Positions 12,898 to 23,906 of a stretch of DNA of 64,000 bases are shown here, piece by piece (position 1 is the first letter of the stretch; the number at the start of each line of letters is the position of its first letter). The DNA lies in the NCBI GenBank assembly GCA_010093685.1, contig MU006218.1, positions 1,089,766-1,153,765 of the forward strand, given 5' to 3'. This DNA comes from Ophiobolus disseminans (lineage: Eukaryota; Ascomycota; Dothideomycetes; Pleosporales; Phaeosphaeriaceae). A model generated the notes under the pieces. It saw only the letters and a program-made list of their open reading frames with translations, searched no databases and was not told where the DNA came from. The position numbers were made by a program, and so were the translations under genes.

Positions 12898-13661
12898 TCA
12901 TGCGCCCATACCTAGGAACTCGAAAGTAACGGCTATGTCTCTGCCCGACAGAAGTCTCTTAAGCTGATCGCGGACATTCCGCATGCAAGTCTCCCTGTAT
13001 CTAGCAACGCGCAGGAAGCCACCACGTCGAAGCACAATACGAATGCGCTGCAACCCAGGAAGATAATCCAACTTGAACTCTTCGTTCCGCAGTATTGGCC
13101 CGTCCAGGTGAGACAGTCCAGTGATCCTGTTGGTTTCGAATTGTATGTCCGTGATGAGTCGCTTCTGGAAGGCCTGGAGATTCCATACGCGGTGGTGAGC
13201 ATTACTCACGTCAGGGAAGTGGAAGGTGTTGTGCGTGTACGGGATGAGGGTGGTCTCGGAGTAGATCTGTCGGCAGGTCCGGAGTAGATCTAGGACGCAT
13301 TTTGAGCTTGTCGTTAGTGGAGCAGTGCGCGCGCTAAAGCGTGGGGAGGAGGAGATAGCATTGCAGGAGAGTACATGGCCTCCGAGAACAAGTTCCCATA
13401 TCTGTCTACGCAGCTCAGGAGGGAGGCGTAGTAGAGGTGACTCCCGGTTGGCCTTGACTCTAGACATATTGTCAGTATGATGACTGTCAATTATGGCTAA
13501 GTTTGCGCTTACAGCTCTATCTCGCGTCCCTTGGGTGTTACGTTCAACTCGCCGCTGCGAAACCGATGAAAGCCACGCAAACCCCGCTTGATAACGCGGT
13601 CCTTGCTCTGCTTGATAGCAGGCTGTTCCAATTTCGACTTGACTTTCCTGATGGGAGCCAT
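12898..13661 (-). CDS. 2EXR/DUF7730-like family protein, copy 1
   Basis: Uncharacterised Dothideomycete family with an F-box-like beginning; no biochemical role is known to me. Exons 13661-13513 and 13459-12898 (53-bp intron, phase 2) give 236 residues. Exon 1 encodes a basic lead-in (RGFHRFRSG, NVTPKG). Exon 2 opens with SPLLRLPPELRRQIWELVL, followed by the second family block LLRTCRQIYSETTLIPY about 45 residues later and a C-terminal region ending in an alternating hydrophobic strand. An ATG exists at the start of the exon 2 frame (13467), but it lies inside the intron; splicing gives a first exon matching that of copy 2 in sequence and phase, so I prefer it. Copies 1 and 2 are clearly sister duplicates. 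Confidence 0.75.
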
Positions 13662-14324
13662 GTTGGCGAGATTGCGGTTGATGTTTTGCGCTTAAGGCAA
13701 GTGTGAGGGAAGCTGATAGGTTGCAGACGTAGGCATGGAGACCTTGTTATAGACGAAGACAACGACGAGGTAAAGTTGCACCGGGCAGACCTGGAAACAG
13801 GTAGGTGATATTATCGAGAACTTTACCTTGCATGGAACAGGTGAGATAAAATTCGAGTGAGTCGTAACGTCAAAGATTGCGCCAATTGCGCCGGAAAGTA
13901 AGATTATTCCGTAGCTCGTGTAATGTGAGCCCCCAAGCAGTAAGGTCTGACGAATAGAAAATAAGTGATTTTATCACCAGTCGCGCATTTCGAAGAGAGA
14001 GACGCCCGAGATAGAAAACGTCCTTTGAGCCATACGTAACGTCCGGCCGTTTGTTTTGTGGTCAGATTGACGCACCCTGATACCACTGATTATTTCACGA
14101 AGTTGACGAAGCCTCCCGAGCTCGTCGCACATGTTGCACTCTCGGACCCAGCAAGTAGCCATCCAGCCCGCGTCCACGTTGGCAAAAATCAAGCAAATTG
14201 GTATCTCAGGCACCTGAAGAAACTCCAATCATAGCACAGAAACCATTATACCTCTGGTGTACATTTAAAACTACCACCTATGCAGATTAGTTCAGGTCGC
14301 TCAAAACCCAGTAGATTAGTCCAC
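13662..14324. other. Intergenic between 2EXR-like copies 1 and 2
   Basis: Contains the promoter of copy 1 and the 3' UTR of copy 2. No further gene or recognisable gene fragment seen. Confidence 0.45.
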
Positions 14325-15119
14325 TCACTTTCCGTAGTAATCAAGCCAAGATATAGTCATCACCTCAAATGTGATTTCCATGTTCTCAGTGGCGAACATA
14401 ATATCGATCTGGTAGCGCGAGTTCTTAATGCAGTCGTCAACGTATGACACAGGGAAGGGGTCTGGACCAAAAACCAGAACGTGGATACGCTTCAGTACAG
14501 GCAGCAGGGCAAGATTGCGCTTCCGATAGTTCGCAGCATTCTTAGCGAAGTTTTGGTGTGGGTAGAGGATTCCGGACCGCCTGCTGGCCTCCAGGTGGAT
14601 GCCCACAACCTGGCTTCGTTGAAACTTTTGCAAAACCATCAACTCGTGTCGGAAGGACGACAAGTGGCTGAACGTAATGATGTTTAGCTTGTAGGGTAGC
14701 AGCGCGGTTTCTGAATAGATTTGGCGGCAAGTCCTGAGTAAGCAGAGACCGAAAGCTCGCTCCGTCTTTGGTGGAACCATGCGCTCTGTCTTGCCGATCT
14801 TATAGTCGAAGATCTGGCAACGGAAGTTCTTCCCTCCAAGCACTTCTTCCCAGATCTTTTGACGCAACTCAGGCGGGAGCTGCAGCAGAGGTGAATCCTG
14901 GTTTCTCTTGACACTAAGTTTGTGAGCAAAGTCGCACTAATTGCCCTCGCAGAGTCCTTACAGCTCTTTCTCTGCTCCTTTAGGCGTCACGTTGAGTATA
15001 CCGCTGCGAAATCGATGGAAACCACGCGCTGGCTTTCGCTTGACCACACTGTCTCCACTCTGCTTGATAGTAGGTTTCTTCGATCGCGCGGTGGTGTTGG
15101 TTTTCTTATTAGGCGCCAT
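14325..15119 (-). CDS. 2EXR/DUF7730-like family protein, copy 2
   Basis: Exons 15119-14962 and 14913-14325 (48-bp intron, phase 2) give 248 residues. Exon 1 has a Lys/Thr-rich start and then RGFHRFRSGILNVTPKG, nearly the same as copy 1. Exon 2 has SPLLQLPPELRQKIWEEVLG and then LLRTCRQIYSETALLPY. The intron is at the same place and phase as in copy 1, which supports both models and a recent tandem duplication. The basic first exon could be a nuclear or nucleic-acid binding tail, but that is a guess. The stop codon overlaps a GTGAGT string, so a 3' intron is conceivable; I saw no plausible following exon. Confidence 0.75.
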
Positions 15120-15560
15120 GGTGGAATGTGTTGCTCGGTGCTCGTGCGGTTGAGGGTTCGCAATCGAATGTGTGCATGTAAGTCAGAGTTGGGTTCAATA
15201 GTTGTTGACTGGATGGGTGCTCAGCCAGTGGGAGAGGTAAAGGTGCCAAGGAAGTAAAAGTGCGCGAGAAAAATGCGAAAAACACGTGAGTAATACGTCA
15301 TCGCGTGTCGAGAGCGAGAGGAATGGTGAATAGGGCTTTATTGAGCCATAATCGCTGGCCCTTTTCCCTTCCGAAAGGCGGAGACGGAAAAGATGACGTG
15401 CTGGCTTCGTGTCAAACGAAAGTATATACCAAAGGCAACCTCAATACTTCCAACAGTGTTGGTAGAAGATAAACGGGGTTTACAAAAGACATACAAGATC
15501 CCGCGCATCACGAGGCGGCAAGTGTTCCATCAATGGGAGCTTAGGAACAGATAGTACTGC
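15120..15560. other. Intergenic upstream of 2EXR-like copy 2
   Basis: About 440 bp holding the promoter of copy 2 and the 3' end of the repeat protein gene. Nothing else recognised. Confidence 0.45.
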
Positions 15561-16394
15561 TCATCGTGTGGGCTTCCTCTTCGTACCATTCTTAGACGAA
15601 TCCTTTTGCTTCTTCTTTTCCGGCGGGGGTCGAGGGGCCACCCTCTCCCAATACTCCAGCGCATCTTCCAGTCCAGGATGCACATCCAATTCAGCCCAGT
15701 TCTTCAACCTTCTGACATAGCTGTCCGGGACTTCTGGGAATGTCTTGGTAATATACGTCCCGTACGTGAACCTATAGTCCTTGGGCTCCGGGAAGTAGAG
15801 TGTCTCAAACTCCTCTATGGCGAGGCCCAACGCGGGGTTTTGCTGAGGAATCCCCGTTTTCTTCATCCACAGGAGGTATCTGTATTCCGGGCTACGAGGA
15901 TCCTTGTACAGATAGGCAAGTTTGACTCCATAGTATTGCCCAAAGTCTAGTTCGTAACGAGCGCAAGGCAAGCGCATATTGACTTTCGACATGTCTGGCC
16001 AAAATTCTTCAACGGGCGGGAAGTAGAGCTCCGCTTTGGTATGAGCCGGTTCATCCTCATCCTCGGTCTCATCCACTTGAGGCAGAAAGTGCAATTCGCA
16101 ACAAGGATTTTGGTCGCTCATAGTCGCAAGCTTGTTGCCCCAGTACGCCATGGCCGCAGGGAATCCTGGCTGATGGCTCAAGTCTGGTCGATTCTTCACT
16201 TGATGCACGTAGTCTGGCACCGCGCATGGGCGCATTCCCTCATGTTTTCCAAAAGTGAAGCGATAGGAACGTGGACTTGGTGGCGGAGTGTTGGATCGAG
16301 GCACTTGTGGCTGAAGTTGTTCTGCTTCCTTCTTGACCTTTTCGCTGAACTCTGATCTGGAAATGGTAGAAAATGAGAGCGTCGATTGCTTCAC
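15561..16394 (-). CDS. Uncharacterised protein with three ExoX-C/DUF3820-like repeats
   Basis: I do not recognise a characterised homologue. The readable part has about 277 residues. It holds three diverged copies of a roughly 45-residue module: residues 45-86 (RFTFGKHEG, VPDYVHQVK, PGFPAAMAYW), 147-196 (YELDFGQYYG, YRYLLWMKK) and 208-251 (YRFTYGTY, VPDSYVRRLKNW, PGLEDALEYW). The first part of each resembles the FGKY-type module of ExoX-C/DUF3820, so nucleic-acid binding is possible but unproven. An acidic spacer separates repeats 1 and 2; the C-terminus is very basic (EKKKQK, KRKPTR). The start is unresolved: the frame opens with GTG at 16394 and has no upstream ATG before a stop. A good acceptor (CTCTTTAG, then exon at 16393) suggests a short 5' exon, possibly beginning at ATG 16569 or ATG 16509. 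Confidence 0.6.
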   Translation of the reverse strand: MKQSTLSFSTISRSEFSEKVKKEAEQLQPQVPRSNTPPPSPRSYRFTFGKHEGMRPCAVPDYVHQVKNRPDLSHQPGFPAAMAYWGNKLATMSDQNPCCELHFLPQVDETEDEDEPAHTKAELYFPPVEEFWPDMSKVNMRLPCARYELDFGQYYGVKLAYLYKDPRSPEYRYLLWMKKTGIPQQNPALGLAIEEFETLYFPEPKDYRFTYGTYITKTFPEVPDSYVRRLKNWAELDVHPGLEDALEYWERVAPRPPPEKKKQKDSSKNGTKRKPTR

Positions 16395-16569
16395 TAAAGA
16401 GTATTTGGGTGTTTTGGGTGTTTGCCGTGAGGGTTGATTGGGTGTCCGGCTCCGCGAGACGCGTCGTCATGCTCATGCTTCGTCCTTTTGAGGCTTGACG
16501 TGTCGTCATCGGGTCCGAAGTTGAGTTTTGCAGCGAAACGAGACGTTGACAAGGAACGAAAGTAGCCAT

Positions 16570-16862
16570 ATTGCTACGTCCAACAAATTAAGTATGGGAT
16601 GAAGGATAACAAGATGAGGACGTGGAATACGCGTTCCTAGCACGATTTGTGGCGTCTTGGAGTTTCCCAAATCGTCAGCCCCTCTTTGCGTCAGTATGAC
16701 TTGAATCATAGCCCAAACAAATTCGACCGGACGCTACCTCCTCGATATCAACATCAATGGTATTGATCTTCATGTACGATAATGTTGTCTTTACATTTGC
16801 AACATTATCTCAGCAGCTCAACCATGATGGTCAACCATCTTCAGTTTTAGCTTCCCGGAGTT
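16570..16862. other. Intergenic
   Basis: About 290 bp between the repeat-protein gene and 2EXR-like copy 3. Nothing recognised. Confidence 0.4.
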
Positions 16863-17453
16863 CTACGCTGACACCCTTTCAAAGTTGACCTCCGCCCCCG
16901 TAACACGTCCTGTCATCCACTTTTTAAACTTCTCCTCTTCAATCCCCACATCCTCTCCATGTTCATCGCATCCCAGACATCCGTCCTTTACACAGTCCCT
17001 TACCCTTCCATTACCCCTAACTTCCACCTCCACTCTTTTCAGACCCGGTAGCCGCTCCACCGGAAAGGCAGTATCCAAAGGCTTCGATATCCACCCTTCA
17101 CCCTCAACCATGTGCCTCGCCATCCACGTCACCAAATGGACCTCTTTAATCGCTGCCTGCTGGTCCTCGGAGAACTTGTTGAACCACGAGTGAAAAGCAT
17201 CCTGGCTTTTGAAGCGGAAAGCGTTGAAATGTAGTGGCAGCAGTCGTGTCTCAACGTACAGTTGGCGGCATACCGATAGAAGCGAAAGGAAGTTGGTTCG
17301 TTTCTTTATGACACGCGTTGCGAAGCCAAAGGGCGTATAGCGGCGCCAACAGTGGACGTCAAAGATCTCGCCGCTGAGAGCGGATGCATAGATTTGGTTG
17401 CGGAGTTCTGCTGGGAGGAGGAGAAAGGGTGAGTTTTGTCGTGAACGGTCCAT
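16863..17453 (-). CDS. 2EXR/DUF7730-like family protein, copy 3
   Basis: Intronless, 196 residues, starting at ATG 17453. The family blocks follow at once: NSPFLLLPAELRNQIYASAL at residues 7-26 and LLSVCRQLYVETRLLPLHFN around residue 60. It lacks the basic first exon of copies 1 and 2, so it is either an older branch or has lost exon 1. The C-terminal third contains an unusual Cys/Asp/Glu-rich stretch (CVKDGCLGCDEHGED) not seen in the other copies. Function unknown. Confidence 0.75.
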   Translation of the reverse strand: MDRSRQNSPFLLLPAELRNQIYASALSGEIFDVHCWRRYTPFGFATRVIKKRTNFLSLLSVCRQLYVETRLLPLHFNAFRFKSQDAFHSWFNKFSEDQQAAIKEVHLVTWMARHMVEGEGWISKPLDTAFPVERLPGLKRVEVEVRGNGRVRDCVKDGCLGCDEHGEDVGIEEEKFKKWMTGRVTGAEVNFERVSA

Positions 17454-18429
17454 TATAACTGGGGAAGGTGTGATGTCTAACGGAGATGATGTTCCGGCGC
17501 CTTCTTATATACCGTGGCAACGCAAGGCTGGGGCCTTTGATCAGATCGGTGTCAGATAAGGGGCGATCAATGACAGGAGGAGCAATATTCTGTGCGCTAA
17601 CGAGGACCAAATGAGAAGACCAAGGTCTGAAAAACGCGAAGCCACGAAATACGATGGAGTTGCGTGCTGTAGGGAGGGGACTCGAGATTCGCCCGCTACG
17701 AGATTGTGGCTGACCGGAAATAGGTGCTGGAAGCGAAAGGATTCACGAATACAGAGCTACAAATGTTTCTTGCTCCAAAGCGGAATATACAAATCTCTCA
17801 GGCTGAGGAGCAACCACGAATCCGTATTATGTCTTTCCCTTCACCATCCGACTTGGCAGTGGAAGTAAGCAGGACCTTCACATGATAGACAACTGGCTGC
17901 GGAGTTCCCTTACAGACTAAGTCATCTTATAGGTCTGGTCCCAGCACTAAAGTCATGTATACGGTCGATCAAGAGTAGGGCGAACCTGTATTACTAAGAT
18001 GACTCACATTTCGAAAAGGTACGCACGTATTACCGAATGCGAACAAGGCTGCTCACTCCTACAGACTAACGCCCCGACATCGTCTGACATTTAATAGGTC
18101 CGCCCAAAACAAATGTAAATACACGCCCTATAATGTACATATCGTACATGTCCGTTGTGTGGGGCTAGTCAGTTATCGCTCAAACCTTTCGAAGACCAGG
18201 TTAATTACCAAGACATGTGCTTCTCTAGCCGGTGCTTTGATTCCGCATGTACCTCCAAGCCACCATTGTCCATCTTTGTCGTCATTTAAAGCGCAAATTC
18301 ACAATCCTCTCTCATGTAACTTATCCGTTTTGGTTCTGGCAGTGCTGTGGAAGACAGGTATCGCGAATAGCGGAGTAGATATTTATACATCGTCACACCA
18401 TTCAACGTCAACTCAGCAGTGGCAGAAAC

Positions 18430-18448
18430 GGGGGGGGGGGGGGGGGGG
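18430..18448. repeat. Poly-G homopolymer (19 G)
   Basis: An uninterrupted run of 19 G on the plus strand in intergenic DNA. It can form G-quadruplex structures and is prone to length error in sequencing, so the exact length is uncertain. Confidence 0.95.
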
Positions 18449-20363
18449 AACACTCATTTGTCACTACTGCGTACCCTTTTTGAACGAAGAAGAGGTGTAA
18501 CGGGGGAGGCATTATGGCATAGCGTTTCGCGATAAGTACTCGAATGCATACCTAGGTAGGTAAGAGATTTTTGGTTTTGAGTTCAAACACCCGGGCATGC
18601 AGTTCATGTTTTGATAGGTGGAGAAAGCTGGAGTTCAAATATCTTGGCGTCTTGTAGTTTTTAATGAGAAAAGCTAAGCTTCATCGCTGCCCGTCCTTCG
18701 CATTTTCGTAAGAGGACAACAGGAATAGTATTATGTACCTATGCAGTCTCCGTGCAGTGATCTATGATGGGGGCGAGCAGGCGCAACAGTCTCATGCAAA
18801 GAGATTCTTCCTCTTTAGAACAAAAGGTCATCTGTTGGCACTTAGTGCATTGTAGAACACAGGCTCATCCAGACAACATGTAACGACGTGTATATTGTTT
18901 CGGAAGGCATCTGGGCCGGAATCTCCATGGAGCGACCTGATAGTCCTTTTTCGAAGCTCACGTATGTCTTCATGCGAGAAGGAGCGAGGAAGGAGCGAGG
19001 TACTTATACGCCCTCGCGAATGTTGACGCACATCGTTTGCATGCAATAGCGAGAGGAGAGAAAGTCATGTAGCCGCCCGGATCCCATTTTTGGAATGTAA
19101 TACAAGATGTACATAGATAACATGACCGATTTGTCGATTATTTTGGTGACTGAAGAGCCACCCTCCAACCCAGCTTACAATATTATAGGAAACTGGTCGG
19201 TCTTTTGTGGACAATAAACAAAACGAGACTAGGTTCTCAGCACGTAGATCGAATATGATGGCTTTTGAGCGAGGAATCCGTGTAGAGCTCGGGTCGTTGT
19301 TTCAGAGAGATCCAACGGGAGAATTGCACAGCACATCACAAGCTTGAACATTTCCTTTGGTGAAGAAAGCACCAGCGCGTTCGCCATAGTGGGAACTTTT
19401 TCCATTTTTTTCGACCGGAATTAATGTGCTGCTCAGTGAACAAATAAAGACGTAGACTGAAGATCCGGGCGGTTTATATACACGGTCCGGCTAGTGCGAC
19501 GAGAGAGCATGTCAGATTTGCTTGTACGGTTACGACTAATCTGCTGCTCTTGAGACGCAATTAGGACGACCATGAAGTGTAGGTGGATCTGATGCAGGTC
19601 TATAGGCATGCAGAAAGCCAGAAAATGACACCTATATGTCAAGGTACCTCAGGGTTTGGACGCTCCGGCAAGGGAGGCACATCCGCTTCCAGCAGGTTAC
19701 TTTCATGGTAAGAACCCGTGATGTGACTTTCCGTAGCGATTCAGATGAATGATTTCTGGAAGGGCAAGATCCATAGTCTTCATCGACCAGATCTTTCTAA
19801 ACATGACCTCGAATACGACGAAAGTATCGACGAGGAAAACGTTCATAGAATTTGGGGTTGTCTCTTTGAGATTCCAGCCGCAACAATGCAGAAAACATAG
19901 TCAGACAGCCTTACGCTTTTGAGAAGCAGAATCAGAACGTTCCTCCATGGGCCTGTAGCCGCTTGCTTTGAAGAAAAGCCTTTGGTGAGCTGTGTGAAGA
20001 AGAGAAAAAGAACTAAGAGCAAGGGAGAGAACTTATATACACAGCGATTGACTGTTGAGGGAGGGAGTTTATGCCCCCGGTGTGCATGAATTGTGGCGAG
20101 CATAGATTGATATTGAGTCAGATTTGTTACTGTCAAAAAGACACACAACCCAAAGCGCCTTTTAGCTATCATAGAGTCATGGGAGAATGTTTTGACGGAA
20201 GAAGATGCCCATATGATCTCGGAGTTCGCTTTTCAGAGGCAGCCGACAGGTCAAAGACCATGTTGTTCAGGGTCGCTCGGTTCTCGACAACGGCCGGCAC
20301 GAAATCCCGTAGAATGCTTTGCCGCAGGTTTCGATACACGACGTGTGATAATACTAGTGGAGG

Positions 20364-20460
20364 AGAAGAAGAAGAAGAAGAAGAAGAAGAAGAAGAAGAA
20401 GAAGAAGAAGAAGAAGAAGAAGAAGAAGAAGAAGAAGAAGAAGAAGAAGAAGAAGAAGAG
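20364..20460. repeat. (AGA)n trinucleotide microsatellite, about 32 units
   Basis: A perfect AGA/GAA array of 97 bp. It is open in several frames on both strands (poly-Glu, poly-Lys, poly-Ser, poly-Phe), which creates spurious ORFs here. It lies in the 3' flank of the mitochondrial-type gene. The purine/pyrimidine asymmetry could favour triplex DNA. Confidence 0.97.
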
Positions 20461-20706
20461 AAAGACTGCAGCGAAAAGAACATATTTATACATGCTGCCG
20501 CATGAAATAATCATAATCATGATTTGAACTAAACCCGAAATAGGGGTATATGCCCACGATACCTTAGAGCATTGACTCCCAGAGATGCCGCTGTACTAAA
20601 TATGTCGACCTTTACTGCGCCAGCCCCATGTAAATGCTACACACCCGAACTTCCCATTGCGCCAGCAGTAATGCGCCGGAGGTTGAAGCCCATGTGATTA
20701 GACAAG

Positions 20707-22051
20707 CTATGGTCCACCTCTCGGGGACTGCCTGTGCTTGACCAAGTTCCAAACAGACGCTTGGAGACTCATATAACGCCCTTGCTTCGGGTCGTACGTG
20801 GCAGCGACATTGAGCGTCATGCGCGCTCGTTCGCCATACACTTCGACCAGGCCGATGACAATGAAGGTGCCGCGCGCTGGCTGTATAGCATACGGTTTGG
20901 CCGTCTTTCGGAAGTCCTGGCGAAATTGGGTGAGATCGAGAGTGAGCTTCTTAGCGTCTGGGAGGGCGAAGCGGACGTCTTTGGCAGGCGAACCGAGTGG
21001 CGAAGCAACTTCTGTGGGCTGTTTCCCTTCCGATGCGGGAGACGTTGGTGTTGCTTGTGTGGTAGGTGCGCCAATGCCAGACGGCGTTGGAGGGTCTGCG
21101 AGAACCTTTTGTATGACGCTTTGTACCGTCGCTGGCTCCGATTTCACTTCCCACCCCATGTATGTCCTGAAGCCCTTCCATGATAACCCAGCCTTCCTCT
21201 TCACTTCCTGGTAGAGTACGTTGCCGGCTTCGGATGGGTACAAGAGCTTGCTAAGACGCTGGTGGTGTAGTTCCTCGACCGGGCGGGTCGCTTTCCGCCA
21301 TTCCAAATCTTCCGTCAACTCGATGCCAGGCCGCTCGAATTCAGTCGGTGGACCATCAGGGAACCTCAGCTCTATCCACGCTTTGCCCTTGTTGGTGTCA
21401 ATAGTTCCGAGATGAGTAGCATATCCAGGACTCTTCTTAGCGACATTCCGGATCATGGCCGATAGTTCATCTTGTTTGAGTGTCAGCTAGCCACATGTCA
21501 TATCAGCGTAGTGCGCATACTGCGTATCTTTTCTACCCTCGGCCGGTCGGTAGCCACCTTTCTGAACTCCTGCCATTCTGGGTCCGACCCTTTGTAAAAT
21601 GTTTTTGGCTTCGGTCGCGAGAAGCCCGTGGGCAGGAACAGGAGTGCATCGTCGTCGTCCTCGTCGTCCTCGTACTCTTCTTCACTCTCTTCGCCGGCTG
21701 AGTCCTCGGCGCCCTCTTCGTTGCTGATGGGCTTCCCGGGGCGCGTCGACCGTGACTTGTCGTCCTGTACTTCTTCCACTTCCACTTCAATGCTGATATA
21801 CCGTGTCACGCCATACAAGGCCGACAAGACGGCGATGGCTCCAATTAGGCGTCTGCACGAGAGAGTTAGGTAATGTCCTGCATGTTCGACACGGCCAAAA
21901 CGCACGACTTGCCGAAGAATGGTTTTTGTATGCGAAAGCGCTGGACGTTGACGGAGTCGTGCCCATCGCGCACAGCTGAACGAACTACGCGAGCATGTGG
22001 GACGCGGTTGAAGAGAGAGAAGTTCCGGCGCAAAAGCTGTCCTTTGAACAT
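20707..22051 (-). CDS. Uncharacterised mitochondrial-type membrane protein
   Basis: I do not recognise a characterised family, though the sequence looks like a conserved fungal gene. Exons 22051-21906, 21852-21521 and 21470-20707 (introns of 53 and 50 bp) give 413 residues. The N-terminus is basic and amphipathic without acidic residues (MFKGQLLRRNFSLFNR), like a mitochondrial presequence. One predicted membrane segment follows at about residues 49-68 (RLIGAIAVLSALYGVTRYI), then a long acidic stretch (EESEEEYEDDEDDDD) and a globular region with conserved-looking blocks (FYKGSDPEWQEF, GKAWIELRFPDGPP, AGLSWKGFRTYMGWE). Topology suggests a single-pass inner-membrane protein with the bulk on one side; localisation is inference. 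It is divergent from the VPS3844 gene. Confidence 0.7.
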
Positions 22052-22330
22052 GGCTGTGCGGGGAGTGCAGCGCGTGTTATGATGGTGCGGAATGAGATGA
22101 GATGGGAGACATGTAGGCGTCGCGGAGGGGCACCGCCAGTGGGTTCGCGGCAGACGAGGAGTTGTGTGCTTTGAAGAGCGCAGAGAAAGACCATGTATGA
22201 GATGGCAATGCATGGGCTGGTGGCGGCGCGAGATAGGCGGAGCGCGAGTGCGGCCCGTGCGGCTACAGCTTCCTGACGTTGACGTTGGACTCGCCGCATC
22301 CACGGCCATCAACCACCCGCACCAGCCACA
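22052..22330. promoter_or_regulatory. Shared divergent promoter
   Basis: This 279-bp interval lies between the start codons of the mitochondrial-type gene and the Vps3844-like gene. It must contain both promoters; no distinct element was recognised. Confidence 0.5.
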
Positions 22331-23564
22331 ATGAAGCTCTCCTGGGGCTTCTTCTTCTCATCGCTGTCCTGCACGGCCACAGCCGCCCGCCCGTCCGTCT
22401 CGCCGAACACAGCGCGACTCATCGTCGCCCAGCGGCTGGGCCTGTCGCGATTCCACTCCATCGAGCACCCCGACGCCGAGTCGATCAGACACATCAATGC
22501 CTATGGGGGGCGGCAACCAAAGCTCTTTGGCGCCAAACACTCAGACAGGTCGAGGGCACATCTCCTGATATGGAGAGAGGACGGACTCGCCTCGGAAGGT
22601 GCAACAGGTGCGCCTCGGTTGCCTATCTGAACAGGGCGAGACTAACGACATGGCAGTCATCATCAGCGACGGCGAAGGCCGCGTGCAGGATTTTGAGATA
22701 TCGAGCGCGCCCTCGCCAGCGGACAACGCCCGTCTCATCAACGACTTCATCACGCAAGCCGAGTCCCTGCCAGCACCAGCAGACCCAAAGAAGCGGACTT
22801 ACATGTCCGCACTTGACATCGAACATCTGGCCCCAGCGAACAAGCTGCACACGCACAATGAATATCTGAACATCCTGCGTCTCGACAAGAGCGACAACAT
22901 GTCCACCGAAGACTTGCAGACGCTGTTCGGCCGTGTCCAAGGGTCAACAGACGGACTTACCGTGACTTTCGTCACCATGCCCGCATCATCTCACCACTCC
23001 AAGCGCGCTGCCAACCCCTGGGGTACCTACAGCCTCCCAGCTGTCAACAGAGCGCGTCGCGAGAACCCCGAGATGATTCTCTCGTCCAACCCCGTACCTT
23101 CTTCCTCGCCAGCTCCCCCCGTGCCCAACCTCGAGGATTTCCCCGTCTACACCAACCAGGCCAACACCACCGGCCCGGTCCGCGGTATCCTCCCAAGCTG
23201 CTTCGACACCATGGCTGCATGTGAGAAGCGGACGCACGGCTGCAGCGGCCACGGAGAGTGCAAGCTTCTGCACAAGGGCAGGGGCTCGGGATCAGAGAAG
23301 CAGACCATTGATTGCTATGGTTGCGCCTGTTCGCCTACGATTGTGGAGATTGAGAAGGGCATGGAGACGGCGAGGAAGGTTACTTACTGGGGCGGACCGG
23401 CCTGCCAGAAGAAGGACATCTCCACCGAGTTTTGGTTGTTCGTCGTTGTAGGCGTCACGCTTGCCTTCCTCATCTCGTCTGGTATTGGCATGCTCTACTC
23501 GATGGGCGCCGAGGAGCTGCCCAGCGTCATTGGTGCTGGCGTCAGCGGTCCGGTGAGGAAGTAG
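22331..23564 (+). CDS. Vps3844/DUF3844 family ER or vacuolar membrane protein
   Basis: Member of the fungal Vps3844 (formerly DUF3844) family, type I membrane proteins linked to vacuolar sorting. Exons 22331-22598 and 22657-23564 give 391 residues; the 58-bp intron has an ACTAAC branch site. Residues 1-20 form a signal peptide (MKLSWGFFFSSLSC). The lumenal part is followed by a cysteine-rich EGF-like block (CEKRTHGCSGHGECK, CYGCAC) near residues 278-315, which is the family hallmark. One membrane segment follows (FWLFVVVGVTLAFLISSGIG) and then a short tail. The start ATG is in the good context CACAATG. Confidence 0.85.
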
Positions 23565-23906
23565 AGAGGGAAGAGCTTGGTTGTATGAGACCGGTAGATG
23601 TGAGTGGAGTGTATATCTGGTGTACGACAAAGTTTCATCATATTAGTAGAGCGAGGTACTGTACTATCACTTCGGTTTGGGTCCTAGTGGGCTACTGGCG
23701 TTTGTAGCATTGCAATTGATACATGAATAACCTGTCTTGCGTGCACCAACTCTCATAAAGGAGCATTGACGCGCTTGCACCTCGTTGATAACGCCTGATC
23801 GCCGGCAAATGCAGAAATAACTCCCTCCAATGATCTAGCCTCAGCCATACGCTCCAAAGCTCCGGCCAGACTCCCGCCACGCAAACATGCCAGGACAGCT
23901 TGGACT
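23565..23906. other. Convergent 3' region
   Basis: About 340 bp between the stop codons of the Vps3844-like gene and SEC66. Probably both 3' UTRs; no gene. Confidence 0.5.

Larger units (their letters stand above)
17454..20706. other. Gene-free region with simple repeats
   Basis: About 3.25 kb. It holds a G19 homopolymer and a 97-bp AGA microsatellite (listed separately), short ORFs of no recognisable family, and a CCTAGGTAGGTA string near 18,550 of a kind that also occurs in other gaps of this window. No gene model could be built. Confidence 0.5.

Noticed and set aside
13459..13467. Start of 2EXR-like copy 1 at the exon 2 ATG
   Set aside because: The ATG lies within the intron, and the upstream exon matches copy 2 closely.
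16240..16569. Separate gene on the minus strand overlapping the repeat protein start
   Set aside because: Beyond its first 60 codons it is only an alternative frame of the repeat protein; its 5' part may instead be that gene's first exon.
20169..20527. Open frames with poly-Glu, poly-Lys or poly-Ser
   Set aside because: They exist only because the AGA microsatellite has no stop in several frames.
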